Part shown: in pieces, positions 51,210 to 62,394 of the stretch
Layout of the letters: each line of letters opens with the position of its first letter
How positions within the stretch are numbered: the stretch's first letter is position 1
NCBI RefSeq assembly: GCF_019145435.1
Contig: NZ_JAHSTS010000003.1
Span: 310,001-374,000, forward strand
From: Pseudomonas ekonensis
Lineage (GTDB): Bacteria > Pseudomonadota > Gammaproteobacteria > Pseudomonadales > Pseudomonadaceae
Direction of reading: 5' to 3'
DNA: 64,000 bases
The notes under the pieces: model-generated
What the model was told of the DNA's origin: nothing
What the model saw: the letters and a program-made list of their open reading frames with translations, nothing else
The model's database searches: none
Program-made: the position numbers and the translations under genes

Positions 51210-52622
51210 TTAGTTAGGTGCCATTACTTGTGCCGTGTTCGATACGGGCGCCTGCGGCGGCACATAGGCCGCGCCGATGATGAACGCCAGGTCGCCGAAC
51301 GCCCGCAGGTTGATGACCTGATGGTCCTGGTCGATGCGCACGGTGATCGGCGGCGTGCGCTTGGCGTTGGGAAGGACGAGGGTGTGCTCGCCCTTCTTCA
51401 GGCGCAGGCGCGCCACCAGGGTCTTGTCCGGCAGCGTGCGCCAGGTGCGGGTGTCGGCTTCCTCGAACGGATCCCTGGCGGTCACCGTCAGCGAGGCCTT
51501 GGCCGGGTTGCGCTCGTTTTCGTTGGCCTGGCCGATCGCGGCCATGTTGGCGCGGAACATGGCGGCGGAAATGATCGCCGGCATGTCGTCGCGCAAGGTG
51601 CGCACCGCCATGTCGGTGACGCTGTTGACCTGGGCCAGCGAGCGTTTGCGGCCATCCACCGTGAGGTGGTCGAACCCGGGCGTGACCGCGTCCGGGATCA
51701 TCACCGGAAACGAGATCGGCGCGACGATGACCAGGTTCTCGTTGAGCCGCACGGGAATCGGCACGGTGACGGACGCCCGGGCGGGCGCCAAGCCGCTCTG
51801 CACGACAATCAGGACATCGCTTTCGCCGGACTTGGCCGGCGGTTTGTCGAGGTTGCGCAGCGCCTGCTCGAGAAACGGAAGGTTGGGCCGCAGTTCGATC
51901 GCCTGCCGATAGCCGGGCGCGGCCAGGGTCCGCTCTCCCAGCGCTTCGTAGGTGAACCCGGCCAGGTAATGGCTGAACGCGCTCTGATAGCCGTTCTTGA
52001 GCTCGATGACCGGCGGCGCCTCCAGGGTGGTCACCGGATAGCCTTGCAGATCCTTGTAGTGGAGCCGGGTGCCCTGGGCCTTGGCCTGGTTCTCGACCTC
52101 TTCGTACTGCCGTTCGCGCTGGCTGGCGATCAGCGTTTCGCGCTCGTGGGTCTTCTTGATGTCGGCCCGCGCACCGTCGAAGTCATTCATCGCCAGTTGG
52201 TTGAGGGCCATCTGGGTGGTCAGCATGACCTTTTCGTAATCGTAGCCGTCGTAGCGCTGCAGCTTGTCGTTGACCAGCATCATGCCCATTTCCTTGTAGA
52301 AGCGGTTGAGCAGCTTCACCGGGGCGGAAGGCACCGCTTCTTCGCGGTGGAGAATCATCCGGTCGGCGCTGCGCCAGGTCGCCTGGCTCTCCGGCAGGGC
52401 ATTGCCGAGGCTGAGGACGGCGCCTTTCTCGAAGTAATAGAGCAGGTCCTTGTCTTCCCACGGGTTGTTCCGCTCGATCAGGTACAGCGCGTTGTCGAGG
52501 TTGCCCATCATCAACTGGTCGTTGGTCTGCTGCATTTCCAGGTCGTAGTTGCGGTAGGTGGCGCACCCGCCCAGTTGCGCGAGAAGGCTGAACAGCAGGG
52601 AAAGCAGCAGGCAGTGGCGCAT
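51210..52622 (-). CDS. COG3014 family TPR-type lipoprotein, upstream paralogue
   Basis: A 470-residue lipoprotein with lipobox ending LGGC (Cys20). It can be aligned with the downstream paralogue over its whole length: identical or near-identical YDYEKVMLTTQMALN, NDFDGARADIKKTHERE, YQSAFSHYLAGF, VLIVVQSGLAPARAS, DTRTWRTLPD and LRLKKGEHT. The two therefore arose by tandem duplication and then diverged to roughly half identity by eye. It has its own promoter at 52658-52685. Function unknown. Confidence 0.83.
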   Translation of the reverse strand: MRHCLLLSLLFSLLAQLGGCATYRNYDLEMQQTNDQLMMGNLDNALYLIERNNPWEDKDLLYYFEKGAVLSLGNALPESQATWRSADRMILHREEAVPSAPVKLLNRFYKEMGMMLVNDKLQRYDGYDYEKVMLTTQMALNQLAMNDFDGARADIKKTHERETLIASQRERQYEEVENQAKAQGTRLHYKDLQGYPVTTLEAPPVIELKNGYQSAFSHYLAGFTYEALGERTLAAPGYRQAIELRPNLPFLEQALRNLDKPPAKSGESDVLIVVQSGLAPARASVTVPIPVRLNENLVIVAPISFPVMIPDAVTPGFDHLTVDGRKRSLAQVNSVTDMAVRTLRDDMPAIISAAMFRANMAAIGQANENERNPAKASLTVTARDPFEEADTRTWRTLPDKTLVARLRLKKGEHTLVLPNAKRTPPITVRIDQDHQVINLRAFGDLAFIIGAAYVPPQAPVSNTAQVMAPN

Positions 52623-52657
52623 GGGGAGCGTTTCTTCCTTGAGCGTTGGGGTGGCGC

Positions 52658-52685
52658 ATTATAGGGACGGGTGCTGGCCATGTGC
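52658..52685 (-). promoter_or_regulatory. sigma-70 promoter of upstream COG3014 gene
   Basis: On the minus strand, GCACAT (52685-52680), 16 bp, TATAAT (52663-52658). The sequence between shares GGCCAGCACC with the promoter of the downstream paralogue. Confidence 0.6.
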
Positions 52686-52766
52686 TCTGCATCGGCAAGA
52701 AAGCTTGAGGGAAACGCGTTCGACGTGAACAATATGTAACTTCGCATTTCCACTTGAGACTCATTC

Positions 52767-54662
52767 ATGACTGCCGCGTCCCGATTCCTGGCCTGGCTGG
52801 TGTTCCCGTTTTGCGTGCTGGGCAGCTTCGACCTGCTGGCCGATACCGTGGAAGGCGCACCGCAGGCGCTGCACCTGCTCGATTACATCAGCGCCGACTA
52901 CCCGCCGACGGTGGCGGCCGGCAAGGTCATCGATGACGCGGAGTACCGTGAGCAGTTGGAGTTCACCCAGGTGCTGCAAGGGCTGATCGCGGCCATGCCG
53001 GCCAAGCCCGAGAAGGCTGGGCTGGAGCAGGGCGTCAGCGCGTTGCGTGCGGCCATCGCGGCCAGGCAGGACGGCGCGGACGTCGCCCGCCAGGCCCGGC
53101 AGTTGGGCGCGCAACTGGCGGTGGCCTACGAGGTCAGTCAGGCGCCGGTGATCACCCCCGACCCGACCCGCGGCGCGCCGCTCTACGCCCAGCACTGTTC
53201 GGTCTGCCACGGCGAAACCGGTGCCGGCGACGGCCCGGCGGGCGTCGGCCTGACCCCGGCCCCGGCCAACCTGCGCGATGCCGTGCGCATGGACCGCCTG
53301 AGCCTGTACGCGATCTACAGCACCCTCGGCCAAGGCGTCGAAGGCACCGACATGCCGGCCTTCGCCGACCAGCTCGACGACCGTCAGCGCTGGGATCTGG
53401 CGACCTACATCGCCCAGTTCAGCGTCGATTCGGCTGCGCCGGCATCCGAAAAGACCTACAACATCGCCGACCTGGCCCGTCAGACCCCGGCCGAAGTGCA
53501 GGCGGCCGAAGGCCCGCAGGCCGCTGCGCTGTTCCGCGCGCAGCGGGCGCAGCCGCCGCAGGTCAAGCGCGGCCCGGCGCAGTTGCTCGACTACACCGCC
53601 GCGACCCTGGACAAGAGCCTCGCCGCCTACCGTGCCGGCGAGCGCGACCAGGCGTATGACCTGTCGGTGGCCGCCTATCTCGAAGGCTTCGAACTGGTCG
53701 AAAGCTCCCTGGACAACGTCGACGCCAACGTGCGCAAGGACACCGAAAAGTCCCTGATGGCCTATCGGCAGTCCCTGCAGGACGGTTTGCCGGTGGCCCA
53801 GGCCGAACAGCGTTTGGACGCGGCCAAGGCCAAGCTCAAGGAGTCTGCCGGGCTGCTGGGCAGCGATGGCCTGAGCTGGTCGCTGAGCTACATCTCCGGG
53901 CTGCTGATCCTGCTGCGCGAAGGGCTGGAAGCGATTCTGGTGCTGGCGGCGATCCTCGCGTTCCTGCGCAACACCGGCCAGCAGTCGGCGGTGCGCAGCG
54001 TCAACGTCGGCTGGGGCCTGGCCTTGCTCGCCGGCCTCGGCACCTGGGCGCTGGCGGCGTACGTGATCGACGTCAGCGGCTCCCAGCGCGAGCTGCTCGA
54101 AGGCGCCACGGCGCTGTTCGCCAGCGTGATGGTGCTGTGGCTCGGGGTGTGGATGCACGACCGCCGTCACGCGGCGGCCTGGCAGGACTACATCAAGCAG
54201 AGCCTGGTGGGCGGCGGCGGGCGTTTCGGTTTCGCGGTGCTGGCGTTCTTCTCGGTGTACCGCGAGCTGTTCGAAGTGATCCTGTTCTACGAAACCCTGT
54301 GGCTGCAGGCCGGCCCCGCCGGGCATGACGCCGTGCTGGCGGGCGGTGCCACGGCGCTGGTGCTGCTGGTCGGCCTGGCGTGGGTGATCCTGCGCGGTTC
54401 GGCGAAACTGCCGCTGGCGCTGTTCTTCAGCATCAACGCCGGCCTGCTGTGCGCATTGTCGGTGGTGTTCGCCGGGCATGGCGTGAAGGCGTTGCAGGAG
54501 GCGGGCATCTTCGGCACCCGGCCGGTGGCGTTCTTCGAGTTCGACTGGCTGGGAATCCATGCCGACGCCTACTCGCTGACGGCTCAGGCTGTGGCGATCG
54601 CGGCGATCGTCATCCTCTACGGCCGCAGCCGGGTGGCGGAGAAGCGGCGGGCGACGGCCTGA
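52767..54662 (+). CDS. cytochrome c / FTR1 family iron permease fusion
   Basis: A 631-residue fusion. A signal peptide (1-25) is followed by a helical domain, a class I cytochrome c domain with C144-SVC147-H148 and a Met candidate (GTDMPAFAD), a helical linker (about 235-375) and an FTR1 permease domain of seven helices (about 380-625). The iron motifs are REGLE at about 384 and a second, YRELFE, at about 497, where canonical FTR1 has REGLE-like ExxE. The haem likely oxidises or shuttles electrons for Fe2+ during uptake; this is inferred. No Fur box was recognised in the 144-bp divergent gap. Confidence 0.9.
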   Translation: MTAASRFLAWLVFPFCVLGSFDLLADTVEGAPQALHLLDYISADYPPTVAAGKVIDDAEYREQLEFTQVLQGLIAAMPAKPEKAGLEQGVSALRAAIAARQDGADVARQARQLGAQLAVAYEVSQAPVITPDPTRGAPLYAQHCSVCHGETGAGDGPAGVGLTPAPANLRDAVRMDRLSLYAIYSTLGQGVEGTDMPAFADQLDDRQRWDLATYIAQFSVDSAAPASEKTYNIADLARQTPAEVQAAEGPQAAALFRAQRAQPPQVKRGPAQLLDYTAATLDKSLAAYRAGERDQAYDLSVAAYLEGFELVESSLDNVDANVRKDTEKSLMAYRQSLQDGLPVAQAEQRLDAAKAKLKESAGLLGSDGLSWSLSYISGLLILLREGLEAILVLAAILAFLRNTGQQSAVRSVNVGWGLALLAGLGTWALAAYVIDVSGSQRELLEGATALFASVMVLWLGVWMHDRRHAAAWQDYIKQSLVGGGGRFGFAVLAFFSVYRELFEVILFYETLWLQAGPAGHDAVLAGGATALVLLVGLAWVILRGSAKLPLALFFSINAGLLCALSVVFAGHGVKALQEAGIFGTRPVAFFEFDWLGIHADAYSLTAQAVAIAAIVILYGRSRVAEKRRATA

Positions 54663-54676
54663 CCGCAGAAGCAATA

Positions 54677-54704
54677 GTGGTGAGGGAGCGAGCTCCCTCA
54701 CCAC
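54677..54704. repeat. perfect 13-bp inverted repeat between FTR1 gene and elbB
   Basis: GTGGTGAGGGAGC (54677-54689) and its reverse complement (54692-54704) surround two bases; no T-run on either side. A possible shared terminator of two convergent genes. Confidence 0.6.
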
Positions 54705-54720
54705 AAAGGGGCGCTTGCGC

Positions 54721-55389
54721 TTAGGCGTCGTTTTCGTGGGTCAGTTCCAGCACGCGGTCGACCAGCTTGTTGATCCCCGAAGCTGCCTCGCCGATCGATT
54801 TCGCCAGCATGTAGGCCGGGGTGGTCACCAGTTTGCGAGCCTTGTCTTCGACGATGTCGGTTACCGCGCAGTCTTCGTGGGTGGCGCCCATCTTGCCGAT
54901 GGCCGCCGCGGTGTCGGCGTCGTTGCCGATGGTGCAGGTCACGCCCGGGCCGTAGATCTTCGCCGCCAGCGCCGGCGAGATGCAGATCAGCCCCACCGGC
55001 TTGCCCGCTTCGGCAAAGGCTTCGGCCAGGGCCAGCACCTCAGGCTGCACGGTGCAGCCGGGGCCCTGGACGGCGAAGTCGGACAGGTTCTTCGCCGCAC
55101 CGAAGCCGCCGGGCACGATCAGCGCGTCGAAGTCCTCGACGTCGGCCTCGCGCAGATCCTTGACCTCGCCCCGGGCGATGCGCGCCGACTCCACCAGCAC
55201 GTTGCGCGACTCGGGCATCTCCTCGCCGGTCAGGTGGTTGACCACATGCCGTTGCGCGATGTCCGGGGCGAAGCACTGCACCTGGGCGCCGCGCTGGTCG
55301 AGGCGCAGCAGGGTGATGACGCTTTCGTGGATCTCGGCGCCGTCGTACACGCCGCAGCCGGACAGGATCACTGCGATTTTCTTGCTCAT
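54721..55389 (-). CDS. elbB: isoprenoid biosynthesis glyoxalase ElbB
   Basis: A 222-residue DJ-1/PfpI-type protein. The nucleophile Cys is in LICISPALAA; the N-terminal KIAVILSGCGVYDGAEIHE and PGGFGAAKNLSDFA are specific to ElbB. E. coli ElbB has weak glyoxalase activity and was linked to isoprenoid output; its physiological job is unsettled. Full length. Divergent from the desaturase gene. Confidence 0.92.
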   Translation of the reverse strand: MSKKIAVILSGCGVYDGAEIHESVITLLRLDQRGAQVQCFAPDIAQRHVVNHLTGEEMPESRNVLVESARIARGEVKDLREADVEDFDALIVPGGFGAAKNLSDFAVQGPGCTVQPEVLALAEAFAEAGKPVGLICISPALAAKIYGPGVTCTIGNDADTAAAIGKMGATHEDCAVTDIVEDKARKLVTTPAYMLAKSIGEAASGINKLVDRVLELTHENDA

Positions 55390-55505
55390 GGGGCTTTCTC
55401 CAGATTCATGGCGTTAAATGTCCACTAATTTGTCACTCGTTGCCATAGGGATAATTCGCGGCTACACCTAGGATCTGTCCTCAAAGATCACGATCAGGGC
55501 GCGTC

Positions 55506-56741
55506 ATGGATTTCATTCTGTATGCGGTACCGTTCTTCTTTGTGCTGATCGCGGCGGAGCTCGTCGCCGACCGCTGGCGCGGGGTGAGCAACTATCGCCT
55601 GGCCGATGCGGTGAACAGCATCAGCACCGGCGTGCTGTCGACCACCACCGGCCTGTTGACCAAAGGCGTGGGGCTGGTGACCTATGCGTTCGCCCTGGAT
55701 CACCTGGCCCTGCTGCGGCTGCCGGCCGACAGCGTCTGGGTCTGGGTGTTCGCCTTCGTGTTCTATGACTTCTGCTACTACTGGCTGCACCGCATGGGCC
55801 ATGAGCGCAACATCCTGTGGGCCGCGCACTCGGTGCATCACCAGAGCGAGGACTACAACCTTTCCACGGCGCTGCGCCAGACCAGCACCGGGTTCCTGCT
55901 GAGCTGGATCTTCTACCTGCCGATGGCGCTGGCCGGGGTGCCGCTGCCGGTGTTCGTCAGCGTGGCGGCGCTGAACCTGCTGTACCAGTTCTGGGTGCAC
56001 ACCCGGCACATCCCCAAGCTGGGCTGGTTCGAGCGGTTCTTCGTCACGCCGTCCAACCATCGGGCCCACCATGCGCAGAACGCTCTCTATATGGACCGCA
56101 ATTACGGCGGGGTGTTCATCGTTTGGGACAGGCTGTTCGGCTCGTTCCAGGAAGAGGACGACAACGAGCCGGTGATTTTCGGCGTGACCACGCCGCTGGC
56201 GAGCTGGAACCCGCTGTGGGCCAACCTGCAGTTCTACGCGCAGCTGTGGGACGACGCGCGCCGCACGCGCAGCAAATGGGACAAGCTGCGGATCTGGTTC
56301 ATGCGCACCGGCTGGCGCCCGGCGGACGTGGCGGCGAAGTACCCGATGAGCAAGCCGGACCTGAGCCAGTTCCGCAAGTTCGAGGTGCCGCTGGACGGCC
56401 GCCAGCAGTGGTACGTGGTGCTGCAGTTCGGCGTCTACATCGCGCTGGGCAGCTACCTGATGAACCTGGAACACAGCCTGCCCGCCGGCGCGCTGGTGCT
56501 CGGCTGGGGCGCGGTGGCGCTGGGGCTGTTCGCGTTGGGCACGGCGTTGGAGAACCGCCCGTGGGCGTTTAGGGTGGAGCTGCTGCGGCTGGCCTCGAAC
56601 CTGCCGCTGGTGTGGCTGGCGCCGCTGGTCGGGCTGTGGCCGGCCAGCCCGGTGGCGTGGATCGGCCTGCTCAGCTACACCTTGCTCAGCGGCATCGGCC
56701 TGTACTGCTGCCGCCAGCGGCTCACTCGGCTGGCGTCTTAG
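55506..56741 (+). CDS. sterol desaturase / fatty acid hydroxylase family membrane protein
   Basis: A 411-residue inner-membrane di-iron protein. The histidine boxes are HRMGH (about 97-101), HSVHH (about 110-114) and NHRAHHA, enough for the usual eight-His centre. Helices lie at the N-terminus and again in the last 100 residues (YVVLQFGVYIALGSYL; GWGAVALGLFALG). Such bacterial enzymes hydroxylate or desaturate lipids; hopanoid or fatty acid substrates are possible, and no others are indicated by neighbours. The stop overlaps the convergent DedA gene by 20 bp. Confidence 0.85.
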   Translation: MDFILYAVPFFFVLIAAELVADRWRGVSNYRLADAVNSISTGVLSTTTGLLTKGVGLVTYAFALDHLALLRLPADSVWVWVFAFVFYDFCYYWLHRMGHERNILWAAHSVHHQSEDYNLSTALRQTSTGFLLSWIFYLPMALAGVPLPVFVSVAALNLLYQFWVHTRHIPKLGWFERFFVTPSNHRAHHAQNALYMDRNYGGVFIVWDRLFGSFQEEDDNEPVIFGVTTPLASWNPLWANLQFYAQLWDDARRTRSKWDKLRIWFMRTGWRPADVAAKYPMSKPDLSQFRKFEVPLDGRQQWYVVLQFGVYIALGSYLMNLEHSLPAGALVLGWGAVALGLFALGTALENRPWAFRVELLRLASNLPLVWLAPLVGLWPASPVAWIGLLSYTLLSGIGLYCCRQRLTRLAS

Positions 56742-57369
56742 GCTCGGCGGCGCTGGCCAGTTCGGCCTTGCGACGCTCGGCCCTGGCGGCCTGTTCGTCT
56801 TCGTAGACCTGCTTGGCCAGCCGCGCGTTCTTGAAGCGCCGGCGCAGCCACAGCAGAAGGCCCAGCACCAGCAGGCCGCCCAGCACCCACAGTTCGTACT
56901 TCTTGATGCTGCCGAGCATGCCTTCGAGCACGGCGCCGAAGTGGTACGCAGCGGCGGCCAGCGCGGCGGCCCAGATGGCCGCGCCGATGCCGTTGAGGAG
57001 CAGGTAGCGTCCCGGCGGATAGCCCGACAGGCCGATCGCCACCGGCATCACCGTGCGCAGGCCGTAGACGAAGCGGAAGCTCAGCACCCAGATGTCCGGA
57101 TGCTTGCGGATGTGCTCCAGCGCCCGGTCGCCCATCATCTGCCAGCGCGGTTTGCGCGCCAGCAGCTTGCGCCCGTGCTTGCGGCCCAGGAAGTACCACA
57201 ACTGGTCGCCGGCATAGCTGCCGAAGAACGCCACGACCACCACCAGGTTGATGTCCATGTAGCCACGGAACGCGAGGAAGCCCGCGAGCACCAGGATGGT
57301 TTCGCCTTCGAAGAACGTGCCGAGAAACAAGGCAAAGTAGCCGAAGTCATGCAGAAATTGTTGGAGCAT
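56722..57369 (-). CDS. DedA family membrane protein
   Basis: A 215-residue DedA/SNARE-associated protein with five or six hydrophobic segments. Family marks are GTFFEGETILVLAGFLA and the GDQLWYFLGRKHG and FRFVYGLRTVMPVAIGLSG stretches, the last with the conserved Arg residues. DedA proteins help lipid (undecaprenyl phosphate or phospholipid) flipping and envelope integrity. The C-terminus is a charged tail of about 45 residues. Its 3' end overlaps the desaturase gene. Confidence 0.92.
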   Translation of the reverse strand: MLQQFLHDFGYFALFLGTFFEGETILVLAGFLAFRGYMDINLVVVVAFFGSYAGDQLWYFLGRKHGRKLLARKPRWQMMGDRALEHIRKHPDIWVLSFRFVYGLRTVMPVAIGLSGYPPGRYLLLNGIGAAIWAAALAAAAYHFGAVLEGMLGSIKKYELWVLGGLLVLGLLLWLRRRFKNARLAKQVYEDEQAARAERRKAELASAAEPKTPAE

Positions 57370-57391
57370 TGTCTGGGTGCTGGCGAAATGA

Positions 57392-58591
<1,200 letters not shown>

Positions 58592-58609
58592 CCCTCCCAG
58601 GAACATTCG

Positions 58610-60832
58610 ATGAATACCGAAGGACTCACTGAAGTTGCCGTAAAAGACGCTCAACCCGTGGTCGAGCAGATCACCGAGACGCCACCGGAGCTGGAGCCCG
58701 CGCCACCCGCGCCGGCCGCCGAAGCCGCTGCGGCCCCGGTGATCGCGATTCCGGGCCTGGATGACAGCAGCCTGTACATCCACCGCGAATTGTCGCAGCT
58801 GCAGTTCAACATCCGCGTGCTGGAACAGGCGCTGGACGAGTCCTATCCGTTGCTGGAGCGTTTGAAGTTCCTGCTGATCTTCTCCAGCAACCTCGACGAA
58901 TTCTTCGAAATCCGCGTCGCCGGCCTCAAGAAGCAGATCACCTTCGCCCGTGAACAGGCCGGCGCCGACGGCCTGCAGCCGCACCAGGCCCTGGCCCGCA
59001 TCAGCGAACTGGTGCACGGCCACGTGGACCGCCAATACGCGATCCTCAACGACATCCTGCTGCCGGAACTGGAAAAGCATCAGATCCGCTTCATCCGCCG
59101 CCGCTACTGGACCACCAAGCTCAAGACCTGGGTGCGCCGCTATTTCCGCGACGAGATCGCGCCGATCATCACCCCGATCGGCCTCGACCCGACGCACCCG
59201 TTCCCGCTGCTGGTGAACAAGAGCCTGAACTTCATCGTCGAGCTCGAAGGCATCGACGCCTTCGGCCGCGACTCGGGCCTGGCGATCATCCCGGCGCCGC
59301 GCCTGCTGCCGCGGATCATCAAGGTGCCGGAAGAGGTCGGCGGCCCGGGCGCCAACTACGTGTTCCTGTCGTCGATGATCCACGCCCACGCCGATGACCT
59401 GTTCCAGGGCATGAAGGTCAAGGGCTGCTACCAGTTCCGCCTGACCCGCAACGCTGACCTGGCGCTTGACTCCGAAGACGTCGAAGACCTGGCCCGTGCC
59501 CTGCGCGGCGAGCTGTTCTCGCGCCGCTACGGCGACGCGGTGCGCCTGGAAGTCGCCGACACTTGCCCCAAGCATCTGTCCGACTACCTGCTCAAGCAGT
59601 TCAACCTGAGCGAGACCGAGCTGTATCAGGTCAACGGCCCGGTCAACCTGACCCGCCTGTTCAGCATCACCGGCCTGGACAGCCATCCGGAGCTGCAGCA
59701 CGCTCCGTTCACCCCGCAGATCCCCAAGCTTCTGCAGAACAGCGAAAACATCTTCAGCGTGGTCAGCAAGCAGGACATCCTGCTGCTGCACCCGTTCGAG
59801 TCGTTCACGCCGGTGGTGGACCTGCTGCGCCAGGCGGCCAAGGATCCGCACGTCCTGGCGGTGCGCCAGACCCTGTACCGCTCCGGCGCAAACTCGGAAA
59901 TCGTCGATGCGCTGGTGGACGCCGCGCGCAACGGCAAGGAAGTGACCGCGGTCATCGAGCTGCGCGCGCGCTTCGACGAAGAGTCCAACCTGCAGCTGGC
60001 CAGCCGTCTGCAGGCGGCCGGCGCGGTGGTGATCTACGGCGTGGTCGGCTTCAAGACCCACGCCAAGATGATGCTGATCCTGCGCCGCGAGCAGGGTGAG
60101 ATCGTGCGTTACGCCCACCTCGGCACCGGCAACTACCACGCCGGCAACGCCCGTCTGTACACCGACTACAGCCTGCTGACCTCCGACGATGCCCTGTGCG
60201 AAGACGTCGGCAAGCTGTTCAGCCAGCTGATCGGCATGGGCAAGACGCTGCGCATGAAGAAGCTGCTGCATGCGCCGTTCACCCTGAAGAAGGGCATGCT
60301 CGACATGATCGCCCGCGAGACGCAGTTCGCCCTCGACGGCAAGCCGGCGCACATCATCGCCAAGTTCAACTCGCTGACCGATCCGAAGATCATCCGCGCG
60401 CTGTACAAGGCCAGTCAGTCCGGCGTGCGCATCGACCTGGTGGTGCGTGGCATGTGCTGCCTGCGTCCGGGCATCGCCGGGGTGTCGCACAACATCCACG
60501 TGCGTTCGATCATCGGCCGTTTCCTGGAGCACACCCGGGTGTTCTACTTCCTCAACGGCGGCGAGGAGCAGATGTTCCTCTCCAGCGCCGACTGGATGGA
60601 GCGTAACCTCGACAAGCGGGTCGAGACCTGCTTCCCGGTGGAAGGCAAGAAACTGCTGACCCGGGTCAAGAAGGAGCTGGAGTTGTACCTGACCGACAAC
60701 ACCCACAGTTGGAGCCTGCAGTCGGACGGCCGCTACATCCGCAACACGCCGACCGGCAACCAGAACCCGCGCAGCGCCCAGGCGACGCTGCTGGAGCGGC
60801 TGGGCAGCCCGATCCTGCCGGTCAGCAGCTGA
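58610..60832 (+). CDS. ppk1: polyphosphate kinase 1
   Basis: A 740-residue PPK1 that polymerises ATP gamma-phosphate into polyphosphate. The start is an Ala/Pro-rich extension of about 55 residues, then the N domain ([16 protein letters not shown]), the H domain, and the catalytic C1/C2 domains with the autophosphorylated His at H484 ([10 protein letters not shown]) and a second His in NIHVRSI. Co-transcribed with hemB behind a PhoB box. A terminator shared with ppx follows. Confidence 0.97.
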   Translation: MNTEGLTEVAVKDAQPVVEQITETPPELEPAPPAPAAEAAAAPVIAIPGLDDSSLYIHRELSQLQFNIRVLEQALDESYPLLERLKFLLIFSSNLDEFFEIRVAGLKKQITFAREQAGADGLQPHQALARISELVHGHVDRQYAILNDILLPELEKHQIRFIRRRYWTTKLKTWVRRYFRDEIAPIITPIGLDPTHPFPLLVNKSLNFIVELEGIDAFGRDSGLAIIPAPRLLPRIIKVPEEVGGPGANYVFLSSMIHAHADDLFQGMKVKGCYQFRLTRNADLALDSEDVEDLARALRGELFSRRYGDAVRLEVADTCPKHLSDYLLKQFNLSETELYQVNGPVNLTRLFSITGLDSHPELQHAPFTPQIPKLLQNSENIFSVVSKQDILLLHPFESFTPVVDLLRQAAKDPHVLAVRQTLYRSGANSEIVDALVDAARNGKEVTAVIELRARFDEESNLQLASRLQAAGAVVIYGVVGFKTHAKMMLILRREQGEIVRYAHLGTGNYHAGNARLYTDYSLLTSDDALCEDVGKLFSQLIGMGKTLRMKKLLHAPFTLKKGMLDMIARETQFALDGKPAHIIAKFNSLTDPKIIRALYKASQSGVRIDLVVRGMCCLRPGIAGVSHNIHVRSIIGRFLEHTRVFYFLNGGEEQMFLSSADWMERNLDKRVETCFPVEGKKLLTRVKKELELYLTDNTHSWSLQSDGRYIRNTPTGNQNPRSAQATLLERLGSPILPVSS

Positions 60833-60846
60833 CCGGCGCTCAGGCA

Positions 60847-60878
60847 CAAAAAAGGCGATCCCTCGGGATCGCCTTTTT
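60847..60878. terminator. bidirectional terminator, ppk / ppx
   Basis: AAAAAAGGCGATCC pairs with GGATCGCCTTTTT around CTCG; symmetric A and T runs stop both convergent genes. Confidence 0.88.
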
Positions 60879-60891
60879 CATGGCCGGTGGC

Positions 60892-62394
60892 TCAGTGAAC
60901 GGTCAGCACGATCCCGACCCGCGTCAGCCACTCCGCCTCCAGGGCGAAATCCGCCTGGGTCAGCTGGTTGTCGTCCAGCCAGTTTTCCGGGAACTCCACA
61001 TCGAGGGTGTCGCCGTTGGCGTGCAGCGCCACTTGCGGCATCGCCTGGGTGCCGCGGATGTGGTGGAACAGGATGGCGAAGCGCAGCAGCACGCACAGGC
61101 GGATCAGCTTGATGCCGTCATCGTCGAACTCGGCGAACTTGTCCTTGGGGATGTTGCGGCGGTGGCCGCGCACCAGCAGCGCCAGCATCTGCTGGTCCTC
61201 GCGGGAGAACCCGGCCAGGTCCGAGTGCTCGATCAGGTAGGCGCCGTGCTTGTGGTAGTGGTAGTGGGCGATGTCCAGCCCGACTTCGTGCACTTTCGCC
61301 GCCCAGCCCAGCAGTTCGCGCCAGATGCCGTCGTCCAGGTCCCAGTCTGCGGCGACCTGGTCGAAGGCGTGCAGGGCCTTGCGCTCGACCCGCACCGCCT
61401 GTTCCAGGTCGACGTGGTAGCGCTCCATCAGCGAGGTCAGGGTGCGCTCGCGCACGTCTTCGTGATGGTGGCGGCCCAGCAGGTCGTACAGCACGCCTTC
61501 GCGCAGCGCGCCTTCGCAGTGATCCATGCGCTTGAGCTCGAGGGCGTCGAAGATCGCCTCGAGAATCGCCAGGCCCGCCGGGAAGATCGCCCGGCGGTCA
61601 GGCTTGATGCCTTCGAAGTCGATCTTTTCCACGTCGCCGAGCTTGAACAGCCGGCGCTTGAGCCAGGCCAGGCCTTCGGCGTTGACCTCGCCCGAGCCGT
61701 GGCCGCCGGCCTTCAGCGCCAGGCCGATGGCGCGGATGGTGCCCGAGGAGCCGATGGCCTCGTCCCAGGTCAGGCGGTGCAGGGCGTGCTCGATGCTCAT
61801 GATCTCCAGCCGTGCCGCCGTATAGGCCTGGGCGTAGCGGGCCGGGGTGATCTTGCCGTCCTTGAAGTAGCGTTGGGTGAAGCTGACGCAGCCCATCTGC
61901 AGGCTTTCGCGCAGCAGCGGCTCGAAGCGCTGGCCGATGATGAACTCGGTGCTGCCGCCGCCGATGTCGGCCACCAGGCGCTTGCCCGGCGTGTCGGCGA
62001 GGGTGTGGGACACGCCCAGATAGATGAGGCGCGCCTCTTCGCGGCCGGAGATGACCTCCACCGGATGGCCGAGGATCTCTTCGGCGCGGTGGATGAACTC
62101 GACGCGGTTGCGCGCCTCGCGCAGGGCGTTGGTGCCGACGATCCGCACGGCGCCCAGGGGCATGCCGTTGATCAGTTGGGCAAAGCGCTTGAGGCAGTCG
62201 AGCCCGCGCTGCATGGATTCTTCGTTGAGGTGGCGCTCTTCGTCGATGCCGGCGGCGAGCTGGACCTTCTCCCCGAGGCGTTCGAGAATGCGGATCTCGC
62301 CGTTCTGGGCCTTGGCCACGACCATGTGGAAGCTGTTGGAGCCCAGGTCGATCGCGGCGATCAGGGACAGATTCTTGGCTTGGTTCTGGGGCAT
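60892..62394 (-). CDS. ppx: exopolyphosphatase
   Basis: A 500-residue Ppx/GppA phosphatase that releases phosphate from the end of polyphosphate, the opposite of ppk on the facing strand. The ASKHA motifs are [15 protein letters not shown] (phosphate-1 loop), IGGGSTEFI and a conserved Glu region; the C-terminal HD-like part has [19 protein letters not shown]. Full length. No gene follows on this strand within the window. Confidence 0.95.
   Translation of the reverse strand: MPQNQAKNLSLIAAIDLGSNSFHMVVAKAQNGEIRILERLGEKVQLAAGIDEERHLNEESMQRGLDCLKRFAQLINGMPLGAVRIVGTNALREARNRVEFIHRAEEILGHPVEVISGREEARLIYLGVSHTLADTPGKRLVADIGGGSTEFIIGQRFEPLLRESLQMGCVSFTQRYFKDGKITPARYAQAYTAARLEIMSIEHALHRLTWDEAIGSSGTIRAIGLALKAGGHGSGEVNAEGLAWLKRRLFKLGDVEKIDFEGIKPDRRAIFPAGLAILEAIFDALELKRMDHCEGALREGVLYDLLGRHHHEDVRERTLTSLMERYHVDLEQAVRVERKALHAFDQVAADWDLDDGIWRELLGWAAKVHEVGLDIAHYHYHKHGAYLIEHSDLAGFSREDQQMLALLVRGHRRNIPKDKFAEFDDDGIKLIRLCVLLRFAILFHHIRGTQAMPQVALHANGDTLDVEFPENWLDDNQLTQADFALEAEWLTRVGIVLTVH

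Noticed and set aside
52686..52766. Fur box upstream of the FTR1 gene
   Set aside because: The AT-richer stretch near 52720-52750 does not match the 19-bp Fur consensus.
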